A stretch of 64,000 nt of DNA from Sorghum bicolor (GCF_000003195.3 NC_012870.2:49540967-49604966), one strand, 5' to 3'; positions 1-11,533 are shown, counted from the first letter of the stretch. Program-made: numbers and translations. Notes: a model not told the origin generated them from the sequence alone.

Positions 1-2591
1 AAGACAAACAAAGATTATCGGGAGGAAGAGAATCTAGCCTCTGTTTCTACAGGGAGGAAGCGAAAGAAGACCCAAACAAAGACTCAACAGGACAAACGCT
101 CAAAGCCTAGTAGCAATGAAGAAGTGGACTATTATGCATTGAGAAGAATTTCTGCTTTGGTGATATGGTATCTCCCCGTGGTTGATCATTTGAGGTGTTT
201 GTTTGCAAACCCTGAAGACGCTGAACTTATGACCTGGCATGCTTCGGATGAAAGGAAAGATGATGGAAAGTTACGACATCCAGCCGATGCAAAGCAATGG
301 AAAGATTTCGATAAGAAATATCCAGACTTTGCTGACGATCCACGGAATGTAAGGTTTGCACTGAGTACTGATGGAATGAATCCATTTGGCGAAAGGAGCA
401 GCACGCACAGTACATGGCCGGTGATCCTGACAATATACAACCTTCCTTCATGGTTGTGTCAAAAGAGAAAATATCTTTTGCTAACCATTCTTATTTCTGG
501 ACCTACACAACCTGGAGATGATATGGATGTATTTCTAGAGCCCTTAATGCAAGACATGCAAACACTATGGGAAGTAGGTGTGGAAATGATCGATGCGTTC
601 CGCAAAGAGACATTCACACTGAGAGCAATTATTATTGTCACAATTAATGATTACCCTGCTCTCTTCTCATTATCAGGCCCGTTCAAGGGAAAGGTTGGTT
701 GTGTAGAGTGCATAGATGGAACATGGCACGTGTCTCTTCCTGCATGTAACAAGATAGTGTACATGAGGCACAGAAGATGGCTACCGACAGGCCATAAGTA
801 CCGCTTACAAAAGATGAATAAGTACTTCGACAATATGATGAATCAAAATCTACTGCTCCATCAGGTTGTAGTAAAGGGCATAGAGTGTACAAGATAGTTG
901 AGAATGTGAAGTTTGTTTTTGGAAAGAAGACCAAAGATGGGAAACCAAGAAAGGTTGTCAAGGCAAATGGAGGGGACACATTCAAGAAGAAGTCCATTTT
1001 CTTCAAGTACTTATCGTACTGGAAAGACTTGGACGTACGACATGCGATCGATGGGATGCATGTTCAGAAGAATGTGTTTGAAAGCGTAATTGGAACCTTG
1101 TTAGACATAAAGATCAAGACAAAGGAAGGTCTCAATTCACATTTGGACATGTAACATTTAAAGATCAGAAAAGAACTTCACCCTGTACTCCTAGAGATTG
1201 GGAAGTACCACCTACCGGCAGCAAGCTACAACCTGAACAGAGAGGAGAAACATGCAATGTGTGTGTGGTTGAAGAATTTAAAAGTTCCATCTGGTTCCTA
1301 CTCCAACATAAGGAGTCTTGTGTCAATGAAAGACCTTACATTCACCAACTACAACTCACATGATTGTCATGTCATGCTGACCACTTTTCTTCCTATCGCC
1401 ATCAGGGCTATAAATCCAGTGTTCTTAAAGATGGCAATCACATGGTTGTGCTACTTCTTTAATAAGATATCTAAGAAAGTAATTGTCCGTGATGAGTTAG
1501 AGTCCCTACAAAAATTTGCTGCAGAGACATTGAGCCAGTTGGAGATGTGCTTTCCCCCATCATTCTTTGATATAATGGTACACCTTGTTGTTCATTTGGT
1601 ACCTCAAATAGAGGCATTAGGTCCTATGTATTTCCATCAAATGTGGACGTATGAGCATTTCATGTCAATATTGAATGGCTATATGTCAAATCGTGCTCAT
1701 CCGGAGGGTTCCATGATAGAGGCGTACACTACAGAAGAGGCCATTGAGTCTGGAGGACCATTATGTAATAATCTCCTAAAAGACCAGGTATCAATTGGTT
1801 TGCCTCCATTGCGACATGAGGGAAGGCTTGATGGACGCGGGAGAATGGGACGGAAATCATTCATCCCACCAGATTACAACAAAGTCCTAGAGGCACATTA
1901 TAGCATACTACAACAACTCATAATAATGGATCCATTCATTGAGCAGCACATGGAAGAGCTTCGTGAGAAGAATCCAGGATGCACAAATGATTGGGTACAC
2001 AAGGAACACAAGCGTCAGTTCACCACATGGTTAAAGGATTTGGACATGACAGAGGAATCAGAAACCATTAATATGTTAGCATCTGGACCAACAAGCCAAG
2101 TCACATCATGGCAGAGCTATGACATTAGTGGCTTTTCATTTTCCACCAGCTATAGGGACACCAAGAGCATGGCACAGAATAGATGCGTTCGATGCGAGGC
2201 TATAGATGATGCAACTGGTGAAACAACTACATACTTTGGGTTCATTGATGACATATGGGAGGTAGAATATGGTCCACTCTTGCAGATTCCAGTGTTCCGA
2301 TACCGATGGGTTCAAGATAAACATGTCACTGTGGATAACTATGGCCAGAGAGTTCTTGACCTAAGTAAAGTAGGTTATAAAGATGATCCGTGGATCCTTG
2401 CTAACCGTGCCGCACAAGTTTTCTATATGGAACAAATTCTTTCTAAGGATGAAAAGAAAAATAGCCACAAGCCAAAGCATATAGCTATTCCTGGAAAGCA
2501 ACAAATTATAGGAGTTGATGGTGTAATGGATTTGGAGGATGTTAACCAATTCAGCGAGATGTCTCTTTTTACAACTTTCAAGAAAACATAA
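1..2591 (+). pseudogene. CACTA tnp2-type transposase (Transposase_21, DUF4218, DUF4216-like), degraded, 5' partial
   Basis: The frame is open from base 1 and reads through a Transposase_21 (Tnp2) region with the landmarks FALSTDGMNPFGERSSTHSTW-like (about 355-420) and MRHRRWLPTGHKYR (about 763-806). Around 850 the frame shifts by one; the other frame continues with DVRHAIDGMHVQKNVFESV near 1030-1085, until a TAA stop at 1152-1154. After a short interrupted stretch a third open part (1257-2591) holds the C-terminal domains typical of plant tnp2 genes: FFPPSFFD-like FPPSFFDIMVHLVVHLV, then MWTYEHFMSILNGY, and late WSWQSYDISG-type sequence. The family cuts and pastes the element by binding its ends. 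With one frameshift and at least one stop this copy is unlikely to make an active enzyme. CACTA B in this window carries a homologous fragment. Confidence 0.87.
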
Positions 2592-2784
2592 AAATGTTAA
2601 GAAAAGTATCCCACAATCCTCATTGCCATGGGTGCGCCACGATGGACAAGGAAGGACTGTAGCACGCTAGATTCTATAAGATGTCATTACTCATGTAACT
2701 CATGTATCACTTATCATTTGTACCTTACGCTACTATTTCTTATTAAGCAACATGTTTATATTTTCCATTTGTTTTATACCTTAT

Positions 2785-3640
2785 GCTATTTTATAATATT
2801 TGTACAATTTATTACGGATTATTTAATTTTTGAAACAAACATAATTAACAAACCATTAATCACTAAGTAAATTAATTAAGAAAGCACTCCTTTTCTATTT
2901 TATAATATTTGTATACAATTTATTACGGATTATTTAATTTTTGAAACAACATAATTAACAAACCATTAATCACTAAGTAAATTAATTAACAAAGCACTCC
3001 TTTTCTATTTTATAATATTTGTAAAATTTATTACAGATTATTTAATTTTTGAAACAACATAATTAACAAACCATTAATCACTAAGTAAATTAATTAACAA
3101 AGCACTCCTTTTCTATTTTATAATATTTGTACAATTTATTACGGATTATTTAATTTTTGAAACAAATATAATTAACAAACCATTAATCACTAAGTAAATT
3201 AATTAACAAAGCACTCATTTTCTATTTTATAATATTTGTATACAATTTATTACGGATTATTTAATTTTTGAAACAAACATAATTAACAAACCATTAATCA
3301 CTAAGTAAATTAATTAACAAAGCACTCCTTCTCTATTTTATAATATTTGTATACAATTTATTACTGATTATTTAATTTTTGAAACAACATAATTAACAAA
3401 CCATTAATCACTAAGTAAATTAATTAACAAAGCACTCCTTTTCTATTTTATAATATTTGTACAATTTATTACAGATTATTTAATTTTTGAAACAACATAA
3501 TTAACAAACCATTAATCACTAAGTAAATTAATTAACAAAGCACTCCTTTTCTATTTTATAATATTTGTACAATTTATTACATATTATTTAATTTTTGAAA
3601 CAACATAACTAATCACTAAGTAAATTAATTAACATAATTG
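2785..3640. repeat. 8-copy tandem array, period about 108-111 bp
   Basis: An AT-rich unit containing ttttataatatttgta, ttacggattatttaattttt and accattaatcactaagtaaa recurs about every 108-111 bp, eight times, the last copy being shortened. Copies differ by a few substitutions and short indels. The array begins about 190 bp after the tnp2 reading frame ends and stops before the acaggcgg block, so it separates the two genes of CACTA A. Confidence 0.9.
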
Positions 3641-3654
3641 AAAAAATATATTAT

Positions 3655-3832
3655 ACAGGCGACTGTTAATGAAAACCGCATGTACTAATATATTAGTACT
3701 GGCGGCCCTCAAAGTCAGCCGCCTGTACAAATATATTAGTACAGGCGGCTCTTCTTGACGTCCGCCAGTACAAATGATTAGTACAGGCGGACGTCGATGA
3801 TGTCCGCCTGTACTAATCCAATCCCCTGAGCG
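3655..3832. repeat. Internal block of CACTA subterminal-type repeats
   Basis: Direct and inverted copies of acaggcgg / ccgcctgt alternate here with attagtac spacers, at least six in about 180 bp. They look like the motifs at the element's 3' end (8571-8770). In En/Spm such subterminal motifs bind the TNPA-type protein. Here they sit inside the element, immediately before the GC-rich leader of the second gene. No CACTA terminus is visible next to them. Confidence 0.75.
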
Positions 3833-3835
3833 CGG

Positions 3836-4692
3836 GCCGCGAAATTTTCAAGTCCCGGTGGCGCGAGGTTGACGAAACCGACGCCGTTAGGCTGCCGAAA
3901 TCCACCGCCGCGCCACCCATCTCTCGCCGGAGCCCGCGCCACGACCGTCCAAGCTGCTGCCCTGCCTCCGCGCCCCCACCGCGAGCCACTGCGCCGCCAA
4001 GGAGAGCCCGTGCGCCGCCGCCACCAAGGAGAGCCCGTGCGCCGCCGCCGCCACCGAGGAGCTCCGCGTCGCCATCGAAGACGTCCACGCCGCCACCGAG
4101 GACCTCCGCGCCGCCGTTGAGGTAAGCCGAGGTGTGGCGGCGGTAGCCGTGCGCGCCGCCGGCCCTCCCAACGCCGGCGGCACCAAGGCAGCTTGCTAGG
4201 CCCTGTTGGGCCTGGCAGGCCGCCCTTGCTGCCTTATTTTATTTTTTGTAAATTATTTATTTGTTAATTATTGATTGTTAATTAATTATTAGGATTTGTT
4301 AGTTAATTATTTATTTGTTAATTATTGGTTGTTAATTAATTATTAGGGTTTGTTAGTTAATTAATTATTTGTTAATTATTGGTTGTTAATTAATTATTAG
4401 GATTTGTTAGTTAATTATTTATTTGTTAATTATTGGTTGTTAATTAATTATTAGGGTTTGTTAGTTCATTAATTATGGTTATTTATTTGTTAAGTTATTA
4501 ATTAGTTTTTTATTTGTTAAGTTATTAATTAGTTAAGTAGGGTTTCTTAATTAGGGTTAGCTAGTTAATTAATTGTTAATTATTTATTTATTTAATAATT
4601 TAATAATTATTGATTAATTAATTAATTTGTTAAGTAGGGTTTGTTAATTAGAGTTTCTAAGTTAATTGTTTATAAATTATTTGTTTAATTAG
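3836..4692 (+). other. GC-rich 5' leader exon plus leader intron of the second CACTA A gene
   Basis: Bases 3836-4121 are GC-rich and contain a 20-24 bp repeat around GAGAGCCCGTGCGCCGCC, with no convincing long coding frame. They end in GAG followed by gtaagc, a good splice donor at 4122. The AT-rich stretch 4122-4692 ends in tttaattag directly before an ATG at 4693, a good acceptor. The simplest reading is a 5' untranslated exon and a 571-bp intron. The exon start is not defined. The splice sites are seen; their use is inferred. Confidence 0.55.
4235..4690. repeat. AT-rich imperfect tandem repeats (about 55 bp) in the leader intron
   Basis: The phrase ttgttaattaattattagg with flanking ttagttaattatt recurs about every 55 bp, four times between 4260 and 4470. 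Decaying shorter copies follow up to 4690. The stretch is almost pure TTAATTA-type sequence with no coding potential. Confidence 0.7.
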
Positions 4693-7232
4693 ATGAGTAC
4701 TCCATCGAATGCTGAAGCCCAGATAGAAACACCGGGATCCGACACCTCTGGATCCGACACTTATAGAAGCCCGAGCGTATCACCACGTGAATCCCCCAGA
4801 GCTAAGAAGGATCGTCTAGAGTTGGAACATGACCCGACCTACGAGCCTCAAGCTGATCCGTATGATGATGAGGTATATATTGTAGTAGTGTCTATACAAT
4901 AGAATACATGTTTATATATGTATGTACCTAACAATTGAATGGACAGGAGGTGTTATCTCAAGTTGTTGCCGAAATGGAGGCAGAAGAACAAGATGTTTAG
5001 AAGGACACGACGCCTCAAACGACTGGGACATCCTCTGAGCCAAGAAGTAAAACAAAAAAGAGTGATCGAGCACGAGGAGACAGAGGAAGGAATAGATTTC
5101 CAGAAGAAGTTTATCAGATTATAGAGTTAAGTCCGAGCGGAGAGCCCTTAGCACCTCTAGAGGCGCTACCCAAATTTAGGGCCGCAATTGGATACTTAGT
5201 AAAAGTGGAATTTGATATCACTTGGAGTGATTGGAGTATGGTGCCACAAGTGAAAAGGACCACTTGCTGGAATCGCTTGTGCACTCGATTTATTTTTCCC
5301 GATGGTACAAATGATTTGGCCAAGGGTTATGTCATGAAGCAGTTGGCAATATCATTCCGGGGCTACAGGCACGATATGAACAAAAAGTGGTTGCAGAAGG
5401 GACGGGACCCGACGAAGCGGTACCCTATCACAGAGGCTCAGTGGGCACGTTTCCGTTTAATGAGAGAATCGAACAATGCGAAGGCTACGAGCAAAGCCGC
5501 CTCTGAACTCGCGAAGAGGAACAAGTATCACCACCACCTTGGCACTGGTGGTTATAAGACCGAGATTCCTAAATGGAGGGCAGAAGACGATGCAAAGAGG
5601 AGAGAGGGCCATTTGGCATTGACCGATATAGTGCCTGAAAGGAGTGCGAATTGGCTTTGCGCTTGGAAGGCAAACACTGAGAGCGATGAGATGTCATGTC
5701 CCGATGAGATTAGAGAAGTTGCCGACAAGGTTTTGGAAGCATCAAACCTGGAAAAGAAAGGTGCCTTCAAGTCACAGAGGGAGAGGGACATCCTTACCCA
5801 TGCTCTAGGTAACCCCGAGCATCCAAGACGTGTACGGGGATTCTCCTCCAGAATTAGTTGGAAAGAAGGATTCGGTGATGAGTGCAAAGGCATGTATAAG
5901 AAAAGAGACCGACATAAGGAGGAAATGAAAGATTTTTTTGAGCAGCAGGCTGCAAAAAAGTTTAGGGATATGATGGAAGACTTCTTTACAAATCCTGATC
6001 CTGAAGTGATGAAGCGGTTGGCAGGAGCAGTGTGTGCTCAACAAATGTCCTCACAAACTCCTTCGCATATGCAGCTTGTACCAGCTCAACCCTTGGAGCG
6101 TCAAGAGATGGCCTCACAATCTATGCCCTTTCCAAGCAGTATAGCGTCAACAACAAATAAGGACCATTATCCTTGGCCTTGCTTCTTGGTCATATCCTAT
6201 GGCCTTAAGAATCAGCATACAAAGCAAGTGGCCACCGGCAATGCTATCCCAGGACGTACATTCCATACTGTTGACATGCAAGATGCATACTGTAGGGTGG
6301 AAGTGTTGACGGTCGAGGCCGGATATGAAGATGACTTCATAGACATCCCGACCTCTGAGGGTATAGAGAAGCTTGGACAAGCAATCAACAACTTCATACA
6401 ATGGCCGAGACGGTACATAAGGTTGATTGATCCACCAGCGCCACCCTCTCCAAGCATATTGCCTCAACCATCCCAAGAGGCCAAAACATATCAACAACCA
6501 CCATCACCAATGCATGCTCCAGCATCCCCGTACATTTATGAGCCACCACCATCCTCCCCAATACATGAGATGGCATTCTTGCAGAATGAGCTCGAGCTGC
6601 CAGCCAAGGAGAACATGCCTGAGCAGCAGACTCTGCCATCCAAGGAGAATAAGCAAACTCCCCCACCACCTCCAAAGGAGAAGGAGGATGAGCAGACTCC
6701 CCCACCACCTCCAAAGCAGAAGGAAGATGACCAAACTCCCCTAGCAGCACCGGCCTCTAAGAAGGTGAAGAAATTTCCAATTCCAAAATTGATTTCTCCC
6801 TTTGAGCCAAAAAAGGGGAAAGCAGCAGGCACAACTCTCTTTCTGAAAGGACTTGGAAAGCAGCAGACGGCACGGCTTATTGAGCTCGAACCGTCACAGA
6901 AAAAGGAAGCCACCGCCCAGTCAATAGAAGCCATGCCCCCATCAAAGGAAGCCCCAAGTGGCGATGTACATGTCAAACAGCCATCAAGTCAACCATTGAC
7001 CCTAAAGGATATCAGAAAACCAACGATTGATGATTATGTCAATGTCCCCAGTGACTATGTGCCCGGAAGGCCTATGCTCCAATGGACGCTGCTTGATAAG
7101 ATTCAATGGCCGATAAAAAGGTTTCATGACTGGTACATGAGAGCAGTGCATGCTGGCCTCCAAGCAATCAGAGTTGATATACCAGCAGACGTGTTTGCTA
7201 TTGGTAACGAAAAAAGCTCAGAGCCAGAGGTT
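4693..7232 (+). pseudogene. CACTA A second gene: Transposase_24-like region and proline-rich linker
   Basis: Exon 1 (4693 to about 4871) is acidic and Ser-rich. A likely intron ends near 4947. The next frame has one TAG near 4996 and is then open to the assembly gap. It contains a Transposase_24-like region of plant En/Spm proteins: FRGYRHDMNKKW, WKANTESDEMSCPDEIREV-type sequence, then HALGNPEHPRRVRG and WKEGFGDE (about 5340-5885). A charged helical part follows, then a proline-rich linker with repeats of QTPPPPPKEKEDE type (about 6420-6760). The last part before the gap (WPIKRFHDWYMRAVHAGLQ) is the approach to the Ulp1 protease. Such genes accompany tnp2 in grass CACTA elements; their exact role is not established. 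One stop makes this copy suspect unless spliced around. Confidence 0.75.
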
Positions 7233-7501
7233 NNNNNNNNNNNNNNNNNNNNNNNNNNNNNNNNNNNNNNNNNNNNNNNNNNNNNNNNNNNNNNNNNNNN
7301 NNNNNNNNNNNNNNNNNNNNNNNNNNNNNNNNNNNNNNNNNNNNNNNNNNNNNNNNNNNNNNNNNNNNNNNNNNNNNNNNNNNNNNNNNNNNNNNNNNNN
7401 NNNNNNNNNNNNNNNNNNNNNNNNNNNNNNNNNNNNNNNNNNNNNNNNNNNNNNNNNNNNNNNNNNNNNNNNNNNNNNNNNNNNNNNNNNNNNNNNNNNN
7501 N
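7233..7501. other. Assembly gap (269 N)
   Basis: A run of 269 unknown bases interrupts the second CACTA A gene between the proline-rich linker and the protease core. Reading frames running through the gap are not meaningful. Confidence 1.
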
Positions 7502-7586
7502 TAGGTAAGCTTGACTTCATATACGTACTTCAAATAATTATCGTGCAAACAATATACATGTGTCGCTCACTCATTTATTCATGCAG

Positions 7587-8339
7587 TGACCATTGGATTG
7601 TTTTTTATATTTATCCCTTCGAAGGGAAGGTGCTTGTCCTAGACTCTTTACATGTTCCTCCCGAGAAGTATCAACCATTCTTGGTTCAATTAGAAAGGTG
7701 AGCCAACATATGAAACCACATGCGTACTTATATAAATTAGAGTTTCAAAATAACTTTAGTGATTTATATTCGATATCTACAGGGCATGGCGGTTTTATAA
7801 GAAACAAAAGGGACCGGTCGCCGCCGCACGCTCAGATCCTAGGGTGCCATTGATGATACAACACCAGTCATCCGGTAAGTTGTCCAAACATATTTAATCA
7901 TATAAATAATACATAAAGCATGGCAAATTTAGAATAATCCGTTGCTCATTATATAGTGCCACAAGCAACCACCTGGATCGGTCTATTGTGGATACTATGT
8001 CTGTGAGTTTATAAGGCAGCGGGGACGTTACGTCAGGGACAAAAATATAGTAAATAATATATATGTATAATGTTTTCTCATTAAAGTTGCAAAATTATAT
8101 ATTGAACATGTGTCAATCATGCTTTTAACCTTTGTTTCTTGCCAAAAAAGCAAGGAAAGGACGTGCCCTTTACACCAAAGACTCTGGAAGATATAGTAGC
8201 AGACTTGTGTGGTTTTATTATGAGAGAAATAATTCCAAGTGACGGTGCATATTTTGATCATGAGGGCGATTTAGCAAGTGATAAATTTAGAGTGCTGACA
8301 GACATAGCAGGTCTAAATCTGAAGCGAAATGACATGTAA
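7587..8339 (+). pseudogene. Ulp1 (C48) SUMO-protease-like domain of CACTA A, four exons
   Basis: Exons bounded by good splice signals can be traced: 7587-7697 (acceptor tgcag, donor gtgagc), 7783-7874 (donor gtaagt), 7957 to about 8049, and 8151-8339 ending in TAA. The first holds DHWIVFYIYP (catalytic His) and VLDSL (catalytic Asp). The third holds CHKQPPGS then CGYYVCEFI (Gln, and catalytic Cys at 7987-7989). The last exon, LEDIVADLCGFIM, is a conserved tail also present in CACTA C. So the His-Asp-Gln-Cys set is complete. The N-terminal part is lost in the gap. These exons complete the gene starting at 4693; it is listed as a pseudogene only because of the upstream stop. Confidence 0.78.
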
Positions 8340-8452
8340 ACACTGTATGGTTGTGCGGATAACATGCATTGACGTGTATATATGTAATTGTATGGTTGAT
8401 GTTTAATTTCATGTTTACAATTCTATAATATATATATGTGGTGTATGTATGA

Positions 8453-8458
<6 letters not shown>

Positions 8459-8506
<48 letters not shown>
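8459..8506. repeat. (TA)n microsatellite
   Basis: About 23 uninterrupted TA units lie 120 bp after the end of the Ulp1 gene. Confidence 0.95.
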
Positions 8507-8509
<3 letters not shown>

Positions 8510-8564
8510 TGTTTAGCACTGTGTTTGGTGGGAAAAATTAAAATTTGAAATATATATAAAAAAT

Positions 8565-8787
8565 TATTTACACAGGCGGTGTAGTGTGAGCCCCCTGTGT
8601 AAAAATACATTTATACAGGCGGCTCACCTTGTTAGCCACTTATGTAAAAATTCATTTACACAGGCGGCTCACACAGCTCCGCCTGTACTGTGGTCCATTT
8701 TGTACTGACCCCTGGTACAGGCGGTGGGCTTGGCCGCCTGTGAAGATGCCTTTAGCACCGCCTGTAAAAATATTTTCTGTAGCAGTG
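8565..8787. repeat. 3' subterminal repeats and terminus of CACTA A
   Basis: Seven or so direct and inverted copies of acaggcgg / ccgcctgt lie between 8571 and 8770. The element ends in tttctgtagcagtg (8774-8787), the reverse complement of CACTGCTACAGAAA. Confidence 0.88.
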
Positions 8788-8859
8788 CTAGTGTCTCCTC
8801 AGACTTCGTTAGAGTAGGAACTACTCGATTACAAGATCTACTAGCATACGTGTGGGTGT

Positions 8860-9102
8860 GGCCTTGTTTAGTGCCCACCAAAATCCAAAAAGTTTTCAAG
8901 ATTTTTATGTCACATCAAATCTTGCGGCACATGCATTGAGCATTAAATCTAGATGATAAAATAACTCATTACACAGTTTATCTATAAATCGTGAGACGAA
9001 TCTTTTAAACCTAATGAGTACATAATTGAACAATATTTACCAAATATAAACAAAAATGCTACAGTAGCGAAATCCAAAAAATTTTCACAACTAAACAATT
9101 TG
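8860..9102. mobile_element. Tourist-like MITE, degenerate copy
   Basis: It starts ggccttgtttag and ends near ctaaacaattt, with the right-hand TIR decayed. Its interior (aaatctt-cggcacatgcattgagcattaaat, then aaatcgtgagacgaatctttt) matches the MITE at 9504-9745 position for position. No coding capacity. Confidence 0.8.
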
Positions 9103-9503
9103 AAATCATACATATTATTTAGGAAGTCGGCTACCATAGATGGATGAGAAGGAGGATGACACACGTGGGGGTGGGGGGGGCAATCAACTAAAGTGGCAGA
9201 TGTAGGCTGTCAACTTAAAATAATTCTCCAACGTAATCCTTTGCCTCTAATAAAGTACCTGCATCGAAGACCGATTTCGGATGACAAAAGAGGCATCACC
9301 CTTTCCTCAAAAAAAAAGAGAGAGGCATCATTCAAATTTGAATATCCTTTCTCCCAGCGATCTAATTGTAAAGGGTTTTTTTTTAAGTCTTGTTGTTAGA
9401 AAAAACCAATAATAGATATTGATCCCTTTGGCTGTAGCGCTACTCTATTGTATTATAGGTTGTGGTTTTCTTTAGACAGTCAAGTCTGCCCTACCTGATG
9501 TAA

Positions 9504-9745
9504 GGCCTTGTTTAGTTCACCCAAAAACTAAAAACTTTTCAAGATTCTCCGTCACATCGAATCCTGCGGCATATGCATAGAGCATTAAATATAGATGAAA
9601 ATAAAAACTAATTACATAGTTTGTCTGTAAATCGCGAGACAAATCTTTTAAGCCTAGTTACTTCATGATTGGACACTGTTTGTCAAATAAAAACGAAAGT
9701 GCTACAACGTTAACATCCAAAAAATTTTTGCATCTAAACAAGGCC
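9504..9745. mobile_element. Tourist-like (PIF/Harbinger-type) MITE, complete
   Basis: A 242-bp element with perfect 12-bp terminal repeats, GGCCTTGTTTAG at the left and CTAAACAAGGCC at the right. It is flanked by taa on both sides (9501-9503 and 9746-9748). The 3-bp TAA duplication is typical of Tourist/PIF-Harbinger MITEs. It carries no open frame of note. Confidence 0.9.
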
Positions 9746-9748
9746 TAA

Positions 9749-11533
9749 ATTCTGCAATAACGATACGAGGCTGACGATTTAACTCAAGACTTGTCGGACT
9801 ATATGTTGTTGCAAGTTGTTTTGGAGTCAATTTTGATAGCGGCAGAACAAAAAGGATGTCGTGCCCAGCATGGTGCAGAGAAGTCATGGCAAAAAGTACC
9901 GTTAGCTGATTTGTTGTGAGAGAAAAACACTGCTGGCAGATTCGGCTGATAAGCTCAAGCAAACAAGGCGATTCGCAGATGTGCAGTCCGTCTTAGCAGC
10001 CTAAACTAATTTAAGGTTCACAGTATCTTGAGATGCAGATTAATGTTTTCTCTTTCAACTGTCATTCACTCGGCTAGAGCATGCTACAGAATTGCTAAAG
10101 ACCTGAAATTTTGTTGGCCTTTGTTGGTGTCATGGTTGTGGCCGGAGTGGGCACCGGCGACGTGGAGCGGCGGCAGCGCAGGGGATGGCGGCGGCGCAGG
10201 AGGAGAGGGAAGGGGCGGTGGCAGAGAGCAAGAAAGAGCTTTCGCCCTCTATTACTTGATTGATGTTGTTACATGTCCCTTATTTTTAGTAGTCCATACT
10301 GAACTTGGCTCACAAGCAAAACAAGGAGATCCTTTTTGATCACGGATTCTCCATTCCATCAATCAACTCTTCTACTTTCTATCTTAGCAAACAATTTTCA
10401 AAACTAACTGAGACTACATATGGCAATCAAAGTTGACATGGAAGAAAACAGTGACGGCAGCGGTGGCGCCACCCCTTGGGTGCACCCCCCAAGGCTGGCC
10501 GTGGGCCACCTAGGGCAGGGCCGCCTCCTCCATGGGCCTTGGCCGGCTCGTTCTCGCCATTGCTGGTCACAACCCATGATGGGCATGTGATAGGACTCCC
10601 TTCTTCTCCGCTCGACTCGTCCTCATGGCAAAGTGCGACCCATCCATTGACGCCATCGAGTGGAAGTTCATCGTCTAGCTTAGTGGCCTCAAAGTAGCAA
10701 GTCATACGACCGTTGAGAGGTTTGGTGAGGATGAAGTTCGTATGTGTACGAAGTGGTGCAAACTTAGGCAGTACTAGAGGTTGCTGATGTAGCCATAGAA
10801 GAAGTAAAGGATGTCGCCTATCTTGAGGCGACACGTGTGTCTGTGCATGCTGCAAGAAGGAGAGCATGTGGTACTAAAGTCTCAATATCGAAGTGAAGCA
10901 TTACCCGTGGAGGCATAGAAACCATGAATATGATTGTTGATAAGAACAGGTGGGAGCTGGGACTTGGTGCCATATTGCTGAAGACGAGGGTGTTGGTGGA
11001 GATGTTGTGAGGTCTAGTATGGAGCCGAATACGCGTAAGTCCAAGGCAATATGCAAAAGGCACTGAACATCAGAGCCTGAAAGAAGGCCACTGCTGACAT
11101 TGTCAGCATGAGTGAGTAGACGGCTGAGATTGTCAATGAAGACCGTTGTTGTCACTGCTATAGGTCATCAAAGCAGCCCTAGATGGCCAATAGTATGTGT
11201 AATGGCATCCAGTTAATCTGCTTGCTCTATGTTAGGGGTAGATGTGCTCCCAATGCTAACAATTCTATGTTGGTTGGGTCCCCATGGCAACCAACTCGTA
11301 GAAGGTCTGTAGCAATGTTGATGCTGCTGATAAGTAGAAGCTCATGTCGAAAAAGATGAGGCCAAGGTTGATGTGTGCCAATTAGAACATTTCACTCTGC
11401 TGATAATCCTATCCAGTACGCTAAACACTTGTGTTTTCCGTAGGGCTTAGGAGCCGTGATTGCGATATGATCACGATACTAAACCGCAATGCCAAACACG
11501 GGCACATTAAAGTATACACACATACCCCTATAA
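9749..11533. other. Unassigned region between the MITEs and CACTA B
   Basis: A GC-rich patch lies at about 10140-10240. On the minus strand two overlapping open stretches (10427-10867 and 10818-11063, with more up to 11155) read like consecutive parts of one degraded protein. Recognisable phrases are LRTHTNFILTKPLNGRMTCY and PLDGVNGWVALCHEDESSGE. I do not recognise the family. Composition and continuity suggest a former coding sequence, perhaps from another mobile element or a captured gene. No transposon ends are seen around it. Confidence 0.3.

Larger units (their letters stand above)
1..8787 (+). mobile_element. CACTA (En/Spm) DNA transposon A, right-hand part
   Basis: The block holds, in one direction, a tnp2-type transposase, a satellite array, and a second gene with Transposase_24-like and Ulp1-protease parts. 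It closes with subterminal repeats and the terminal sequence whose reverse complement is CACTGCTACAGAAA, ending at 8787. These are the hallmarks of grass CACTA elements. The left end lies outside the window because the tnp2 frame is already open at base 1. The target duplication cannot be checked for the same reason. The transposase is broken, so the copy is probably not autonomous. Confidence 0.88.

Noticed and set aside
3813..4186. Open frames on both strands of the GC-rich leader
   Set aside because: Composition-driven; the splice donor at 4122 and the later ATG fit an untranslated exon better.
7150..7701. Frames running through the run of N
   Set aside because: The gap codes for nothing readable, so continuity across it is not evidence.
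8861..9745. MITE pair as a CRISPR-like or regulatory array
   Set aside because: The pair has Tourist-type TIRs and a TAA duplication; spacing and copy number do not fit an array. No CRISPR array is present.
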